A stretch of DNA of 64,000 nucleotides from Streptomyces sp. NBC_01485 (lineage in GTDB: Bacteria > Actinomycetota > Actinomycetes > Streptomycetales > Streptomycetaceae): the NCBI RefSeq assembly GCF_036227125.1, contig NZ_CP109435.1, forward strand, positions 5,890,001-5,954,000. Direction: 5' to 3'. The translations under genes were made by a program, and so were the position numbers. Below are positions 49,083-57,362 of this stretch, in pieces. How positions within the stretch are numbered: the first letter of the stretch is position 1; every line of letters begins with the position of its first letter. The notes below the pieces were generated by a model, which did not search any database, had not been told where the DNA came from, and saw only the letters and a program-made list of their open reading frames with translations.

Positions 49083-51512
49083 GTGACGGCATTGGCACGC
49101 TGGTGCTACCGGCACCGGCTGGTGGTCCTGTTGCTGTGGGTGGGGGCGCTGTTCGGCCTGGGATTCCCGGCCACGACGGCGGGCACGGACTACGCGAACG
49201 TCTTCTCCCTCCCCGACACGGACTCCAAGAAGGCGTACGACCTGATGGAGAAGGCGTTCCCGGCGCGCGCCGGCGACACCGACACCGTCGTCTGGAAGGT
49301 CGACGACGGCTCGGTACGGGACCAGGACGTACGGTCCCGGATTCAGCCCGCGCTCGACGAGATGGCCAGGATGAAGGGCGTCGGCGGGGTCACCGGCCCC
49401 TACGCGGGCGACCGGGGCGCGGGGGCGGCGACGCAGATCAGCGGCGACGGGCGGATCGCCTACGCCCAGATCACGTTCACCAAGCAGGCGGACGCCGTGC
49501 CCAAGGAACTCGTCCAGGACGTCCTGGACACGGCTCAGCGCGCCGAACAGGGCGGCCTGGAGGTCGAGTTGGGCGGGCAGGCGATCCAGCGGGTGCAGGA
49601 GCCGCCCACCGGCCTCGCCGAGATGGTCGGCCTCGCGGCGGCGGCGGTCGTCCTGTTCCTCGCCTTCGGCTCGCTCTTCGCGATGCTGCTGCCGCTCGCC
49701 GTGGCCGTCTTCGGCGTCGGCATGGGCCTCTTCTCCACCCAACTGCTGAGCCACGTCACCGACATACCCGACCTGGCCCCGCTGCTCTCCTCCCTGATCG
49801 GCCTCGGCGTCGGCATCGACTACGCCCTGTTCATCGTCACCCGGCACCGCAAGGGCGTCCTGCGCGGCCAGGACCCCGAGGAGTCGGCCGTCACCGCCCT
49901 CAACACCTCAGGGCGGGCCGTGCTGTTCGCGGGCGGCACGGTGTGCATCGCGCTCGCCGGCATGCTCGTGACGAACCTGCGCTTCCTGGACGGCGTCGTC
50001 ATCGGCACGTCCGTGACCGTGGTGCTGAGCGTCCTCGCCGCGACGACCCTGCTCCCCGCCCTGCTCGGCTTCCTCGGCGTGCGCGTGCTGAGCCGGGGGC
50101 AGCGCAGGCGGCTGGCCGCGACCGGCCCCGAACCGGAGAAGACGAGCGGCCTCACGGCCCGCTGGTCGGTGAACGTGCAGCACCGCCCCCGCCGGATCGC
50201 CGCGCTCGCGCTCGTCGTCATGGCCGTCCTCGCCCTCCCCGTGCTGTCGCTCCGCCTCGGCGCCACCGACCAGGGCAACGACGACGCCTCGACCACCACC
50301 CGCAAGGCCTACGACCTGCTCGCCGAGGGCTTCGGACCGGGCTTCAACGGCCCCCTCCAGGTGGTCGTGGCCGGCGGCGACACCACGGCGCTGGTGCGGG
50401 GCATCAAGGACACCCCCGGCGTCGCCCAGGTCGCCGCGCTGCCGCCCGCGCGGGGCGTCACGATCATCCAGGTGGTCCCCACGACCTCACCCCAGTCCGA
50501 GGAGACGGACACCCTGATCGACCGGCTGCGCGACGACGTCGTCCCGCATGCCGGGGTCAGCGCGCACGTCGGCGGCGTCACGGCCGTCTCCAAGGACTTC
50601 GCCACGATCACCGGCGACCGCCTGCCGCTGTTCATCGCGACGATCATCGGCCTCGGCTTCCTGCTCCTCATGGTCGCCTTCCGCTCCCTGGTCGTGCCGC
50701 TGACGGCGGCCGTCATGAACCTGGTCGCGGCGGCGGCCTCCTTCGGCGTCCTCACCGCCGTCTTCCAGTGGGGCTGGGGCCTGGAGCTGCTCGGCCTCGG
50801 CAAGGAGGGCCCGATCAACGCCTTCCTGCCGGTCATCATGCTGTCGCTGCTCTTCGGCCTGTCGATGGACTACCAGGTCTTCCTGGTCAGCCGGATGCAC
50901 GAGGAGTGGGTGCACACCAAGGACAACGCCCGCGCGGTCCGCGTGGGCCTGGCCGAGACCGGCCGGGTCATCAACTCCGCCGCCCTGATCATGGTCTGCG
51001 TGTTCCTCGCGTTCGTCCTCAGCGGCGACTCGGGCGCGGCGATGGCGGGCGTCGGCCTCGCGGCGGCGGTCGCGCTGGACGCGTTCATCCTGCGCACCGC
51101 CCTCGTACCGGCCGCGATGCACCTCCTCGGCGACTCCAACTGGTGGCTGCCGGCGGGGCTGGAGAAGCGGCTGCCGCATCTCGCGGTCGAGCCGAAGGAG
51201 GAGGCGCCGGGGGCGGTCACCGCGCACGGCGAGGGTCCCGCCTCGGTCGTCCACGGCCTCGTACGGGACACGGCCGGCGACCCGGTCGAGGGCGCCACGG
51301 TGAGCCTCCTGACGAAGGGCGGACGCCAACTGGACCGCGTCACCTCCCTCGCCGACGGCTCCTACATCCTCGCGGTCCCGGCCCCGGGCACCTACCTGTT
51401 GTCGACGACGGCACCCTCGTACGCCTCGCGCGCCCGCCAGGTGACGATCGCGGCGGATCCGCTGGTGTTCGACGTGGAGCTCGCGGAGGGGGAGATGGAC
51501 GCCGTGAACTGA
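49083..51512 (+). CDS. MMPL/RND-family transporter with C-terminal carboxypeptidase-regulatory domain
   Basis: 809 residues from the GTG at 49083, which has AAGGAG at 8 nt; an ATG at 49062 preceded by GGGGGG is also possible. About 12 helices in two halves each follow a large outer loop. The proton-relay Asp-Tyr pairs are in GLGVGIDYALF and FGLSMDYQVF, as in MmpL3. Residues about 715-800 form an extra Ig-like CarboxypepD-regulatory domain (VHGLVRDTAGDPVEGATVSL ... PAPGTYLLS). MMPL proteins export lipids or siderophores. The C-terminal addition is unusual and would lie in the cytoplasm if the standard topology holds. It is divergent from the response regulator. Confidence 0.9.
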   Translation: MTALARWCYRHRLVVLLLWVGALFGLGFPATTAGTDYANVFSLPDTDSKKAYDLMEKAFPARAGDTDTVVWKVDDGSVRDQDVRSRIQPALDEMARMKGVGGVTGPYAGDRGAGAATQISGDGRIAYAQITFTKQADAVPKELVQDVLDTAQRAEQGGLEVELGGQAIQRVQEPPTGLAEMVGLAAAAVVLFLAFGSLFAMLLPLAVAVFGVGMGLFSTQLLSHVTDIPDLAPLLSSLIGLGVGIDYALFIVTRHRKGVLRGQDPEESAVTALNTSGRAVLFAGGTVCIALAGMLVTNLRFLDGVVIGTSVTVVLSVLAATTLLPALLGFLGVRVLSRGQRRRLAATGPEPEKTSGLTARWSVNVQHRPRRIAALALVVMAVLALPVLSLRLGATDQGNDDASTTTRKAYDLLAEGFGPGFNGPLQVVVAGGDTTALVRGIKDTPGVAQVAALPPARGVTIIQVVPTTSPQSEETDTLIDRLRDDVVPHAGVSAHVGGVTAVSKDFATITGDRLPLFIATIIGLGFLLLMVAFRSLVVPLTAAVMNLVAAAASFGVLTAVFQWGWGLELLGLGKEGPINAFLPVIMLSLLFGLSMDYQVFLVSRMHEEWVHTKDNARAVRVGLAETGRVINSAALIMVCVFLAFVLSGDSGAAMAGVGLAAAVALDAFILRTALVPAAMHLLGDSNWWLPAGLEKRLPHLAVEPKEEAPGAVTAHGEGPASVVHGLVRDTAGDPVEGATVSLLTKGGRQLDRVTSLADGSYILAVPAPGTYLLSTTAPSYASRARQVTIAADPLVFDVELAEGEMDAVN

Positions 51513-51691
51513 CGCGCCGGGCGTACCCCCGCACCTCCCCGCACCTCCCCTCACACCCCCCGCGCCGGTCCGCCGTTCGGGTGACCGGTGCGGGGATCCC
51601 GCCACCGAGGACCCGGCGCGGTTCTACGGTCCCTCGTGATCCCGGTCGCACGGTGCCGCCGGGGCGGACCGGGCGGAACGGGGAGGGGCCG

Positions 51692-54652
51692 ATGGGGTTG
51701 CGGGGGAAGGAAGTGTGGCGGGACGCGGTGCCGAGTGCCGCGGGCGGGCTGGTCCTGGACCTGTGCGAGGAGCTGATCGACGGCCACGCGCGGCGCCGGG
51801 GCCCGATGCCCGTCGTCGTCGTGCACGCGGCCCGGGAGGACTCGGACGGGGAGCACGACGGCGCGGTGCGGGAACTCGTCGAGCTGGTGCACCGGGCCCA
51901 GAAGCCGCGCTGGCTGCTGTGCCGCAGCGTGGACCCGCCCGTCGGCCCCGACGCCCCGCCGGACCGCCCGCCCGGCGACGTCACCCGCCTGGACGACCGG
52001 ACGTTCGCGGCGACGACGGCGCTGGTCAAGGACGTGGCCGACGGGCCGTGGGAGAACCACCACCGCAGCCAGTACCGCCCGTACCGGATGCCCAGGTCAC
52101 GGCTGATGGCCGCCCTCGACCAGGCCCTCGAGCAGGCCTTCGCCCACGCCCTCGCCCAGTCGGCCGACACCGACGCGGCGCCGCCCCCGCCGCCGGACCC
52201 GCGTGCGGTCGTCGCCCGGCTGGCGCGCCGCCGCTGGCAGCCCGCCCGGAGCGAGTCCGAGGGCTTCTGGCGGACCCTGGGCGCGACGCTCAGCCCGGCG
52301 ACGGTGCTGGGCGCGGCGGCCGTCGCCGTCCTCGGCGTCCTCGCCTCCAAGCTCGGCGCATGGGCGCTCGCGGGCATGGCGCTGGCGATCCTGCTGCCCG
52401 TGGCCGGGCACCTGATCCGGCGCCGGCTGCCCCCGCTGTGGCTGGGCTCGGGCTGCCGCTGGTTCGCCACCACCACGTTCCCGGTGACGCGCAGCACCGA
52501 CGCCGCCTCGGTCTGGTCGCTGTGGCAGCCCGGGCCGTCCCGCGACACGCTGGAGGAACGGGCCGTCGAGGTGGTCCGCCAACTGCTCGCCGCCGCCGCG
52601 ACCGGTGACACCGGGGAGGCGTCCCGCACCCGGGAGTCGGCCCGGCAGTTCTGTCTCCAACTGCGCACCCTGGCCCTCCTGGAGGACCTGCGCGAGAACC
52701 ACCGCCCCACCTGGGACCTCCGCCACCGCAAACGCACCGTCCCCCCGCTGCTGCTCATCCCCCGCGCCACCCGGGCCAACGGCGCGCTGCCCTTCCTGCG
52801 GGCCGTCAGCGACGTACGCAGCCGGCGCAGCGAGCAGGATCCGCTGCTGGTCGTCGCCGGCGTCGCCCACGCGGACCTGGCCGACCTGCGCGAACGCACC
52901 CCGCTGCCGCTGCCCGCCCCGGGCACCTACCGCCAGCCGGCCCGGCTGTACGAGGCGTGGGTGACCCGCAGCCTGCGCACCGGCCAGGCCCCGAGCATGA
53001 ACGCGGCCCTGCCCTGGCTCCTGCCGGTGGCCCTGACCGGGGGCCTCCTCGACCGGTACGACCCCGACGCCGAGATCAACGAACGCAGCACCCACCGCGT
53101 ACGGCGCAGTCCCTGGCTGTTCTGGTCGCGCTGGACGCTGGTCACCGCGTGCGTCCTGGCCACGACCGGCGCCGGCGGCTACTACGGCTATCTGCACCGC
53201 AACTACTGCGGCGATCCGGCGACCCTGCTGAGCCGCGACCTCGTGCTCACCCCGGACGAGGAGTGCGTCGGCGTGTTCGCGGACTACCCGCTGGAGGTCG
53301 ACGACGACGCCCCCAAGCTCAGCAGCGGCGGACAGAAGATCGGTCTGACGGTCCTCCAGGACCGCATCACCGAGGCCAACGACGCCGTGGACACGCGGCA
53401 GCCGTACATCACGGTGGTCTTCGCGGGCGCGCTCACCGCGCGCTCGACGGCGGAGGGCGCGGACGACGTCCTGCGCCAGCTCGCCGGTGTGTACCTGGCC
53501 CAGCGCCACTTCAACGACTCCCACGACGCGCTCCGGATGCGGGTCCGGATCGCCAACGGCGCGCAGGGCATGGCCGCCCAGGCGGAGATGGCCGAGAAGA
53601 TCGTCGAGTACGCCCGCCGGGACCGCAGCGTGGTCGGCGTGGTCGGCATGGGCATCCACGAGAAGAGCAGTGAGGACGCGCTCCGCACCCTGATGAAGGC
53701 GGGCCTGCCGGTCGTCGCCACGACCAACTCGGCCACCCACCTGGCCGAGAAGTTCTACAACTACGTGAGCCTGGCGCCCACCAACAGCGAACAGGCGTCG
53801 GCCCTGGTGGCCACACTCCCGCCCCCGGCGAAGAACGGGCCCGCCGAGCACGCCGTGGTCCTGCAACCCGGGGAGGAGGACGGGGCGGAGGGCGGCGCGT
53901 ACTCGTCCTACAGCGCCGACCAGGCGGCGTCCGCGAGCGCCGCGCTGAAGGCCGCCAAGTTCCAGGTGGAGAGGGTGAGTTACCGGACCTACGGCGACGG
54001 CGGCGAGTTCACCGGGGCCGCGCAGAAGATCTGCGACGGTGAGATCCACGTCGTCCATCTGGCCGGCCGGTCGACCGACATCGAGTCCCTGATGTCGGCG
54101 CTGCTGCACAACGGCTGCGGCGCGAAGAACCCGGTGACCGTCCTGTCCGGCGACGACATGACGAAGATCCGCTTCAGGGACAAGAGCATGGAGTTCCCCA
54201 CCGGCACCCGGCTGCTCTACGCCTCCCTGACCTACGAGGAGGCGCTCAAGTCCGGGGCCGTGTACGGCGCCGCGCAGAACGCGTTCGGCATGAAGCACAA
54301 GCCCGCCTGGAACGACGGCCTCTTCACCGACGGCTTCGCCGCCCTGTCCTACGACGCCGCGTTCGCCCTGCACGAGGCCGCCCAGAAGTCCGACGCCCGC
54401 GCCAACGGCGACGCCTTCGCGGTGCTGGCGGCCCTGCACTCGGTCGAGCTGACCGACGTCCTCACCGGGAACATCAGCCTCCGCAACGCCGACGACCGCC
54501 ACCCGGACCGCCGCGGCCACGGCATCGGCCTCTACGAGGTCACGCAGTCGGCCAAGGGAGCCCGCCTCACCGTCAAGTGCCTGGACGGCCGCCGCTCGGG
54601 CGAGGCCCCACCGCCGGAACAGGCTACGTGCGGGAAGAAGCCGGAGGAGTAG
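51692..54652 (+). CDS. 986-residue membrane protein with outer periplasmic-binding-protein-like domain
   Basis: 986 residues from the ATG at 51692 (GGGAGGGG ribosome site). Residues 1-190 are cytoplasmic and start with an alpha/beta segment (PMPVVVVHAARED) but have no Walker A. Residues about 203-243 hold two hydrophobic helices, 250-460 a second cytoplasmic region, and about 475-495 a third helix (LVTACVLATTGAGGYYGY). Residues about 545-960 resemble the branched-chain-amino-acid-type periplasmic binding fold (GLTVLQDRITEAND, VVGVVGMGIHEKSSEDALRTL, GLPVVATTNSATHLAE, LSYDAAFALHEAA). The layout suggests a transmembrane receptor. The inner region contains no recognised enzyme motif. Confidence 0.78.
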   Translation: MGLRGKEVWRDAVPSAAGGLVLDLCEELIDGHARRRGPMPVVVVHAAREDSDGEHDGAVRELVELVHRAQKPRWLLCRSVDPPVGPDAPPDRPPGDVTRLDDRTFAATTALVKDVADGPWENHHRSQYRPYRMPRSRLMAALDQALEQAFAHALAQSADTDAAPPPPPDPRAVVARLARRRWQPARSESEGFWRTLGATLSPATVLGAAAVAVLGVLASKLGAWALAGMALAILLPVAGHLIRRRLPPLWLGSGCRWFATTTFPVTRSTDAASVWSLWQPGPSRDTLEERAVEVVRQLLAAAATGDTGEASRTRESARQFCLQLRTLALLEDLRENHRPTWDLRHRKRTVPPLLLIPRATRANGALPFLRAVSDVRSRRSEQDPLLVVAGVAHADLADLRERTPLPLPAPGTYRQPARLYEAWVTRSLRTGQAPSMNAALPWLLPVALTGGLLDRYDPDAEINERSTHRVRRSPWLFWSRWTLVTACVLATTGAGGYYGYLHRNYCGDPATLLSRDLVLTPDEECVGVFADYPLEVDDDAPKLSSGGQKIGLTVLQDRITEANDAVDTRQPYITVVFAGALTARSTAEGADDVLRQLAGVYLAQRHFNDSHDALRMRVRIANGAQGMAAQAEMAEKIVEYARRDRSVVGVVGMGIHEKSSEDALRTLMKAGLPVVATTNSATHLAEKFYNYVSLAPTNSEQASALVATLPPPAKNGPAEHAVVLQPGEEDGAEGGAYSSYSADQAASASAALKAAKFQVERVSYRTYGDGGEFTGAAQKICDGEIHVVHLAGRSTDIESLMSALLHNGCGAKNPVTVLSGDDMTKIRFRDKSMEFPTGTRLLYASLTYEEALKSGAVYGAAQNAFGMKHKPAWNDGLFTDGFAALSYDAAFALHEAAQKSDARANGDAFAVLAALHSVELTDVLTGNISLRNADDRHPDRRGHGIGLYEVTQSAKGARLTVKCLDGRRSGEAPPPEQATCGKKPEE

Positions 54653-55487
54653 CCGGGGGAGAGGCCGGAGGCGTAGTGGGTGTCGTCGCGGCCTTCTTCG
54701 CGGCCTTCTTCCTGGGGTCCGGCAGGGCGTTGGTCATGCCGGGCAGGAAGTCCGTGAACAGGTCGTGCACTTCCAGTACGAGCGGCCGCAGCACCCGGAA
54801 CCGGGCCAGCGCCACGCCCCGCGCGGTGAGGCGCGCACCCCGTCCGGCCAGCCGGTAGCTGCGCTCGCGGCCCTCCGTACGGTCGTAGATCCAGTACATG
54901 ACGAGGCCCATCTGGGAGAGCCACATCAACTCGGGCAGCACCTCCCGCAGTTCCTCCGGCACCTTCGCCTTCGAACCCGCGAGCACCTCCTTGTGGACGG
55001 CGATGGCCTCCACGCGCGCGTGCTCCGACTCGGTGGAGAAGGGGCTCAGCGGGCTGTCCGGATCGGCGGCGGTCTTGAAGAACTGCACCGCGAACTCGTG
55101 GTACGGCGTGGCCACGTCCAGCCAGGTCCGCAGCACGCCCGCGAGCCGCGCCTCCAGGCTGGTCTCCCGCGCCAGGATGCCCCGGACCGCCTCCCGGTGC
55201 TCGGCCGCGAGCCGGTCGTAGAAGCCCTGGATCAGGTGTTCCTTGCCGGCGAAGTAGTAGTACGCGTTGCCGACCGAGACCCCGGCCTCCTGGGCGATGG
55301 CCCGCATCGTCGTCTTGTCGTAACCGCGCTCCTGGAACAGCCGCATGGCCGTCTCCAGGATCAGCGCACGGGTCTGCTCGGACTTGGACGCGGGAGCGCC
55401 GCCAGGGGACTCCTGAAGCTCATGGGTCTCATGGGTCTCATGGGTCGGGGGTTCGGCCTCGGCTGGACCGTTGTTGTTCGCGGGCAC
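54624..55487 (-). CDS. TetR-family regulator
   Basis: 287 residues. After a disordered Thr/His/Glu N-terminus (residues 1-30, with HETHETHE repeat), residues about 37-85 are a TetR HTH (ILETAMRLFQERGYDKTTMR ... AGVSVGNAYYYFAGKEHL). The ligand domain follows. The C-terminus is a Lys/Ala/Pro/Thr-rich tail that overlaps the convergent receptor gene by 29 bp. It starts 9 bp after the DCC gene and is the last gene of a three-gene operon. The two palindromes at 56459 and 56505 in front of that operon are its obvious operators, implying autoregulation. Confidence 0.92.
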   Translation of the reverse strand: MPANNNGPAEAEPPTHETHETHELQESPGGAPASKSEQTRALILETAMRLFQERGYDKTTMRAIAQEAGVSVGNAYYYFAGKEHLIQGFYDRLAAEHREAVRGILARETSLEARLAGVLRTWLDVATPYHEFAVQFFKTAADPDSPLSPFSTESEHARVEAIAVHKEVLAGSKAKVPEELREVLPELMWLSQMGLVMYWIYDRTEGRERSYRLAGRGARLTARGVALARFRVLRPLVLEVHDLFTDFLPGMTNALPDPRKKAAKKAATTPTTPPASPPATPPASSRT

Positions 55488-55496
55488 GGAAGGAGC

Positions 55497-56012
55497 CTAA
55501 CGAGTGGAGCAGGCGCCGTCGGCACAGGTGGGCGGAGCGTAGCTCCAGCCCCGGTGCGGGTCGTACGACCATCCGTCGCCGCGCCGGTAGACGCCCCCGC
55601 CCCAGCCCGCGCCGCCCTGCGCGCCGCGCCACTTGGTGGCGGCGAGCACGGCGGCCCGCGCGAGCTTGGCCCCGGCGGGGGTGCTGAGCCGGTGCGACAG
55701 CGGGCGGTGCTCGCGCAGCGCCCACAGGACGACGATCCAGGCGGCGGCGCCCCGGTAGACCTGGCCGGCGTCGCCGACGACGGTGATCTCGTCGAGGGTG
55801 GCGCGGTGGTCGAGCCCGGGGAAGCGGGCGCGGGCCTCGGCGGAGGCCGCCGGGACGAACTCCAGCGGCACGAGCTGCGGCTGCCGGCTCAGCCGGGCGC
55901 GCAGGAAGCGGCACAGGGAGCACTCGGCGTCGTAGAGGACGGTGAGCCGGCGGACCGGGACGCGGCGGGCGTCCCGGTCGGCGGCGGCCTGTTCGGCCTG
56001 TTCGGCGGTCAT
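55497..56012 (-). CDS. DCC-family (DUF393) thiol-disulphide oxidoreductase-like protein
   Basis: 171 residues from the ATG at 56012, just after the upstream stop. The DCC signature is LTVLYDAECSLCRFLRARL (CxxC), followed by VPLEFVPA, DEITVVGDAGQVYRGAAAWI and PLSHRL. The C-terminus adds a Gly/Trp/Tyr-rich tail with two Cys (APPTCADGACSTR) that is not part of the core domain. The family is predicted to have thioredoxin-like redox activity. It belongs with the small membrane protein upstream and the TetR regulator downstream. Confidence 0.88.
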   Translation of the reverse strand: MTAEQAEQAAADRDARRVPVRRLTVLYDAECSLCRFLRARLSRQPQLVPLEFVPAASAEARARFPGLDHRATLDEITVVGDAGQVYRGAAAWIVVLWALREHRPLSHRLSTPAGAKLARAAVLAATKWRGAQGGAGWGGGVYRRGDGWSYDPHRGWSYAPPTCADGACSTR

Positions 56013-56017
56013 CGTGC

Positions 56018-56434
56018 TCAGGCCCCGGCCGGAGGCGCGGCAGGCGCCGCCCAGCCCTGCGGGGCGACCGGCGGGATCTGCTCCCGCTCCATGATCCCGC
56101 GCCGCCGGATCCGGTTGAGCACGTACACGTTGCCCAGGTGCATCGCGCCGAGCACCAGCAGCACCACGCCCACCTTGGTCGACAGGGCCTCGAAGATGCC
56201 GCGCGTGTCCTCGATGGTGGCGTCGCCGCTGAGGTAGAGGGCGACGAAACCGAGGTTGACGAGGTAGAAGCCGACCACCAGGAGGTGGTTGACGGCGTCG
56301 GCGAGCTTCTCGTTCCCCTGGAGCACATCGGCGAGGAAGACCCGCCCGTTGCGACTGAGAGTCCGGGCCACCCAGACGGTCAGACCGACGCTGACGACCA
56401 GGTAGACGACGTAGGCGATGACCGTACGATCCAT
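56018..56434 (-). CDS. Small integral membrane protein, first gene of the TetR operon
   Basis: 138 residues from the ATG at 56434 (AAAGGTGGGG upstream); a GTG three codons earlier is possible. Three or four hydrophobic helices: VIAYVVYLVVSVGLTVWVA, LLVVGFYLVNLGFVALYL, VGVVLLVLGAMHLGNVYVL. The C-terminus is Pro/Ala-rich. No named family is recognised. It probably provides the membrane partner for the DCC protein encoded 5 bp downstream. Expression is presumably repressed by the TetR protein through the upstream palindromes. Confidence 0.82.
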   Translation of the reverse strand: MDRTVIAYVVYLVVSVGLTVWVARTLSRNGRVFLADVLQGNEKLADAVNHLLVVGFYLVNLGFVALYLSGDATIEDTRGIFEALSTKVGVVLLVLGAMHLGNVYVLNRIRRRGIMEREQIPPVAPQGWAAPAAPPAGA

Positions 56435-56458
56435 GTTCCCCACCTTTGCTCACCTCTG

Positions 56459-56518
56459 TTTGAACGCGTTCAAAACGCTGTCAGGACTGACTGTAGACCT
56501 GTTTTTGAACACGTTCAA
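56459..56518. promoter_or_regulatory. Pair of TTGAAC..GTTCAA palindromes (candidate TetR operators)
   Basis: Operator 1, TTTGAACGCGTTCAAA (56459-56474), is a perfect 16-bp palindrome. Operator 2, TTGAACACGTTCAA (56505-56518), differs only at the centre. Their centres are 45 bp apart in the promoter of the leftward membrane protein-DCC-TetR operon. Size and symmetry are typical of TetR-family sites. Confidence 0.85.
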
Positions 56519-56536
56519 CCGGCTTGATGGGTGAGA

Positions 56537-56586
56537 GTACGCCAGAGGGCCCCGTCTCCACTCGGAGACGGGGCCCTCTGGCGTAC
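56537..56586 (-). terminator. Perfect 23-bp-stem terminator of the sdh operon
   Basis: Arms 56537-56559 and 56564-56586 are exact complements around a 4-nt loop (ACTC). It begins 14 bp after the sdhB stop. It is the strongest hairpin in the window, with no T-tract. It also protects the TetR operon promoter region from sdh read-through. Confidence 0.95.
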
Positions 56587-56600
56587 CGGAGACGACGGGG

Positions 56601-57362
56601 TCAGAAGCGGCGGGTGATCAGGGCTCGCTTCACTTCCTGGATCGCCTTCGTGACCTCGATGCCGCGCGGGCAGGCGTCCGTGCAGTTGAACGTGGTGCGG
56701 CAGCGCCAGACGCCGTCCTTGTCGTTCAGGATCTCCAGGCGCTGCTCGCCCGCGTCGTCACGCGAGTCGAAGATGAAGCGGTGGGCGTTCACGATCGCGG
56801 CCGGGCCGAAGTACTGGCCGTCGTTCCAGAAGACCGGGCACGAGGACGTGCAGGCCGCGCAGAGGATGCACTTCGTCGTGTCGTCGAAGCGCTCGCGGTC
56901 CTCCGCCGTCTGGAGACGTTCCCGGGTCGGCTCGTTCGTGTCCTTCGTGATGAGGAAGGGCATGACGTCGCGGTACGCCTGGAAGAACGGGTCCATGTCG
57001 ACGACCAGGTCCTTCAGGACCGTCAGGCCCTTGATGGGCTCGACCGTGATCGGCTTCTCGGGGTTGAGGTCCTTGATCAGCGTCTTGCACGCGAGGCGGT
57101 TCTTGCCGTTGATCCGCATCGCGTCCGACCCGCAGATGCCGTGCGCGCAGGAACGGCGGAAGGTCAGCGTGCCGTCGAGGTCCCACTTGATCTTGTGGAG
57201 GCCGTCGAGGACGCGCTCCTTGGGGTCGATCTCCAGGTGGAAGTCTTCCCAGACCGCCTCCGCCGAGACCTCCGGGTTGAACCGGCGGATCCGGAAGGCG
57301 ACGGTGATGTACGGGGAGGCCGCGGCCTCCGCCTCGACCTTGTCCAGAACGGGGGTTGCCAT
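56601..57362 (-). CDS. sdhB: Succinate dehydrogenase iron-sulphur subunit
   Basis: 253 residues. The [2Fe-2S] Cys cluster is seen in RSCAHGICGSDAMRING and the [4Fe-4S]/[3Fe-4S] ligands in CILCAACTSSCPVFW and NCTDACPRGIEV. It passes electrons from SdhA flavin to menaquinone at the membrane-anchor subunits. The start ATG overlaps the sdhA stop by one base (TGATG). It is the last gene of sdhCDAB, followed by the 23-bp-stem terminator. Confidence 0.97.
   Translation of the reverse strand: MATPVLDKVEAEAAASPYITVAFRIRRFNPEVSAEAVWEDFHLEIDPKERVLDGLHKIKWDLDGTLTFRRSCAHGICGSDAMRINGKNRLACKTLIKDLNPEKPITVEPIKGLTVLKDLVVDMDPFFQAYRDVMPFLITKDTNEPTRERLQTAEDRERFDDTTKCILCAACTSSCPVFWNDGQYFGPAAIVNAHRFIFDSRDDAGEQRLEILNDKDGVWRCRTTFNCTDACPRGIEVTKAIQEVKRALITRRF

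Noticed and set aside
49031..51691. N-terminal extension of the receptor-like gene through the MMPL gene
   Set aside because: It lies in another frame of the MMPL gene and is Arg/Pro/Gly-rich; the ATG at 51692 has a good ribosome site and starts the real protein.
56459..56518. SOS box in front of the TetR operon
   Set aside because: GAAC/GTTC spacing is two bases, fitting a TetR operator but not LexA.
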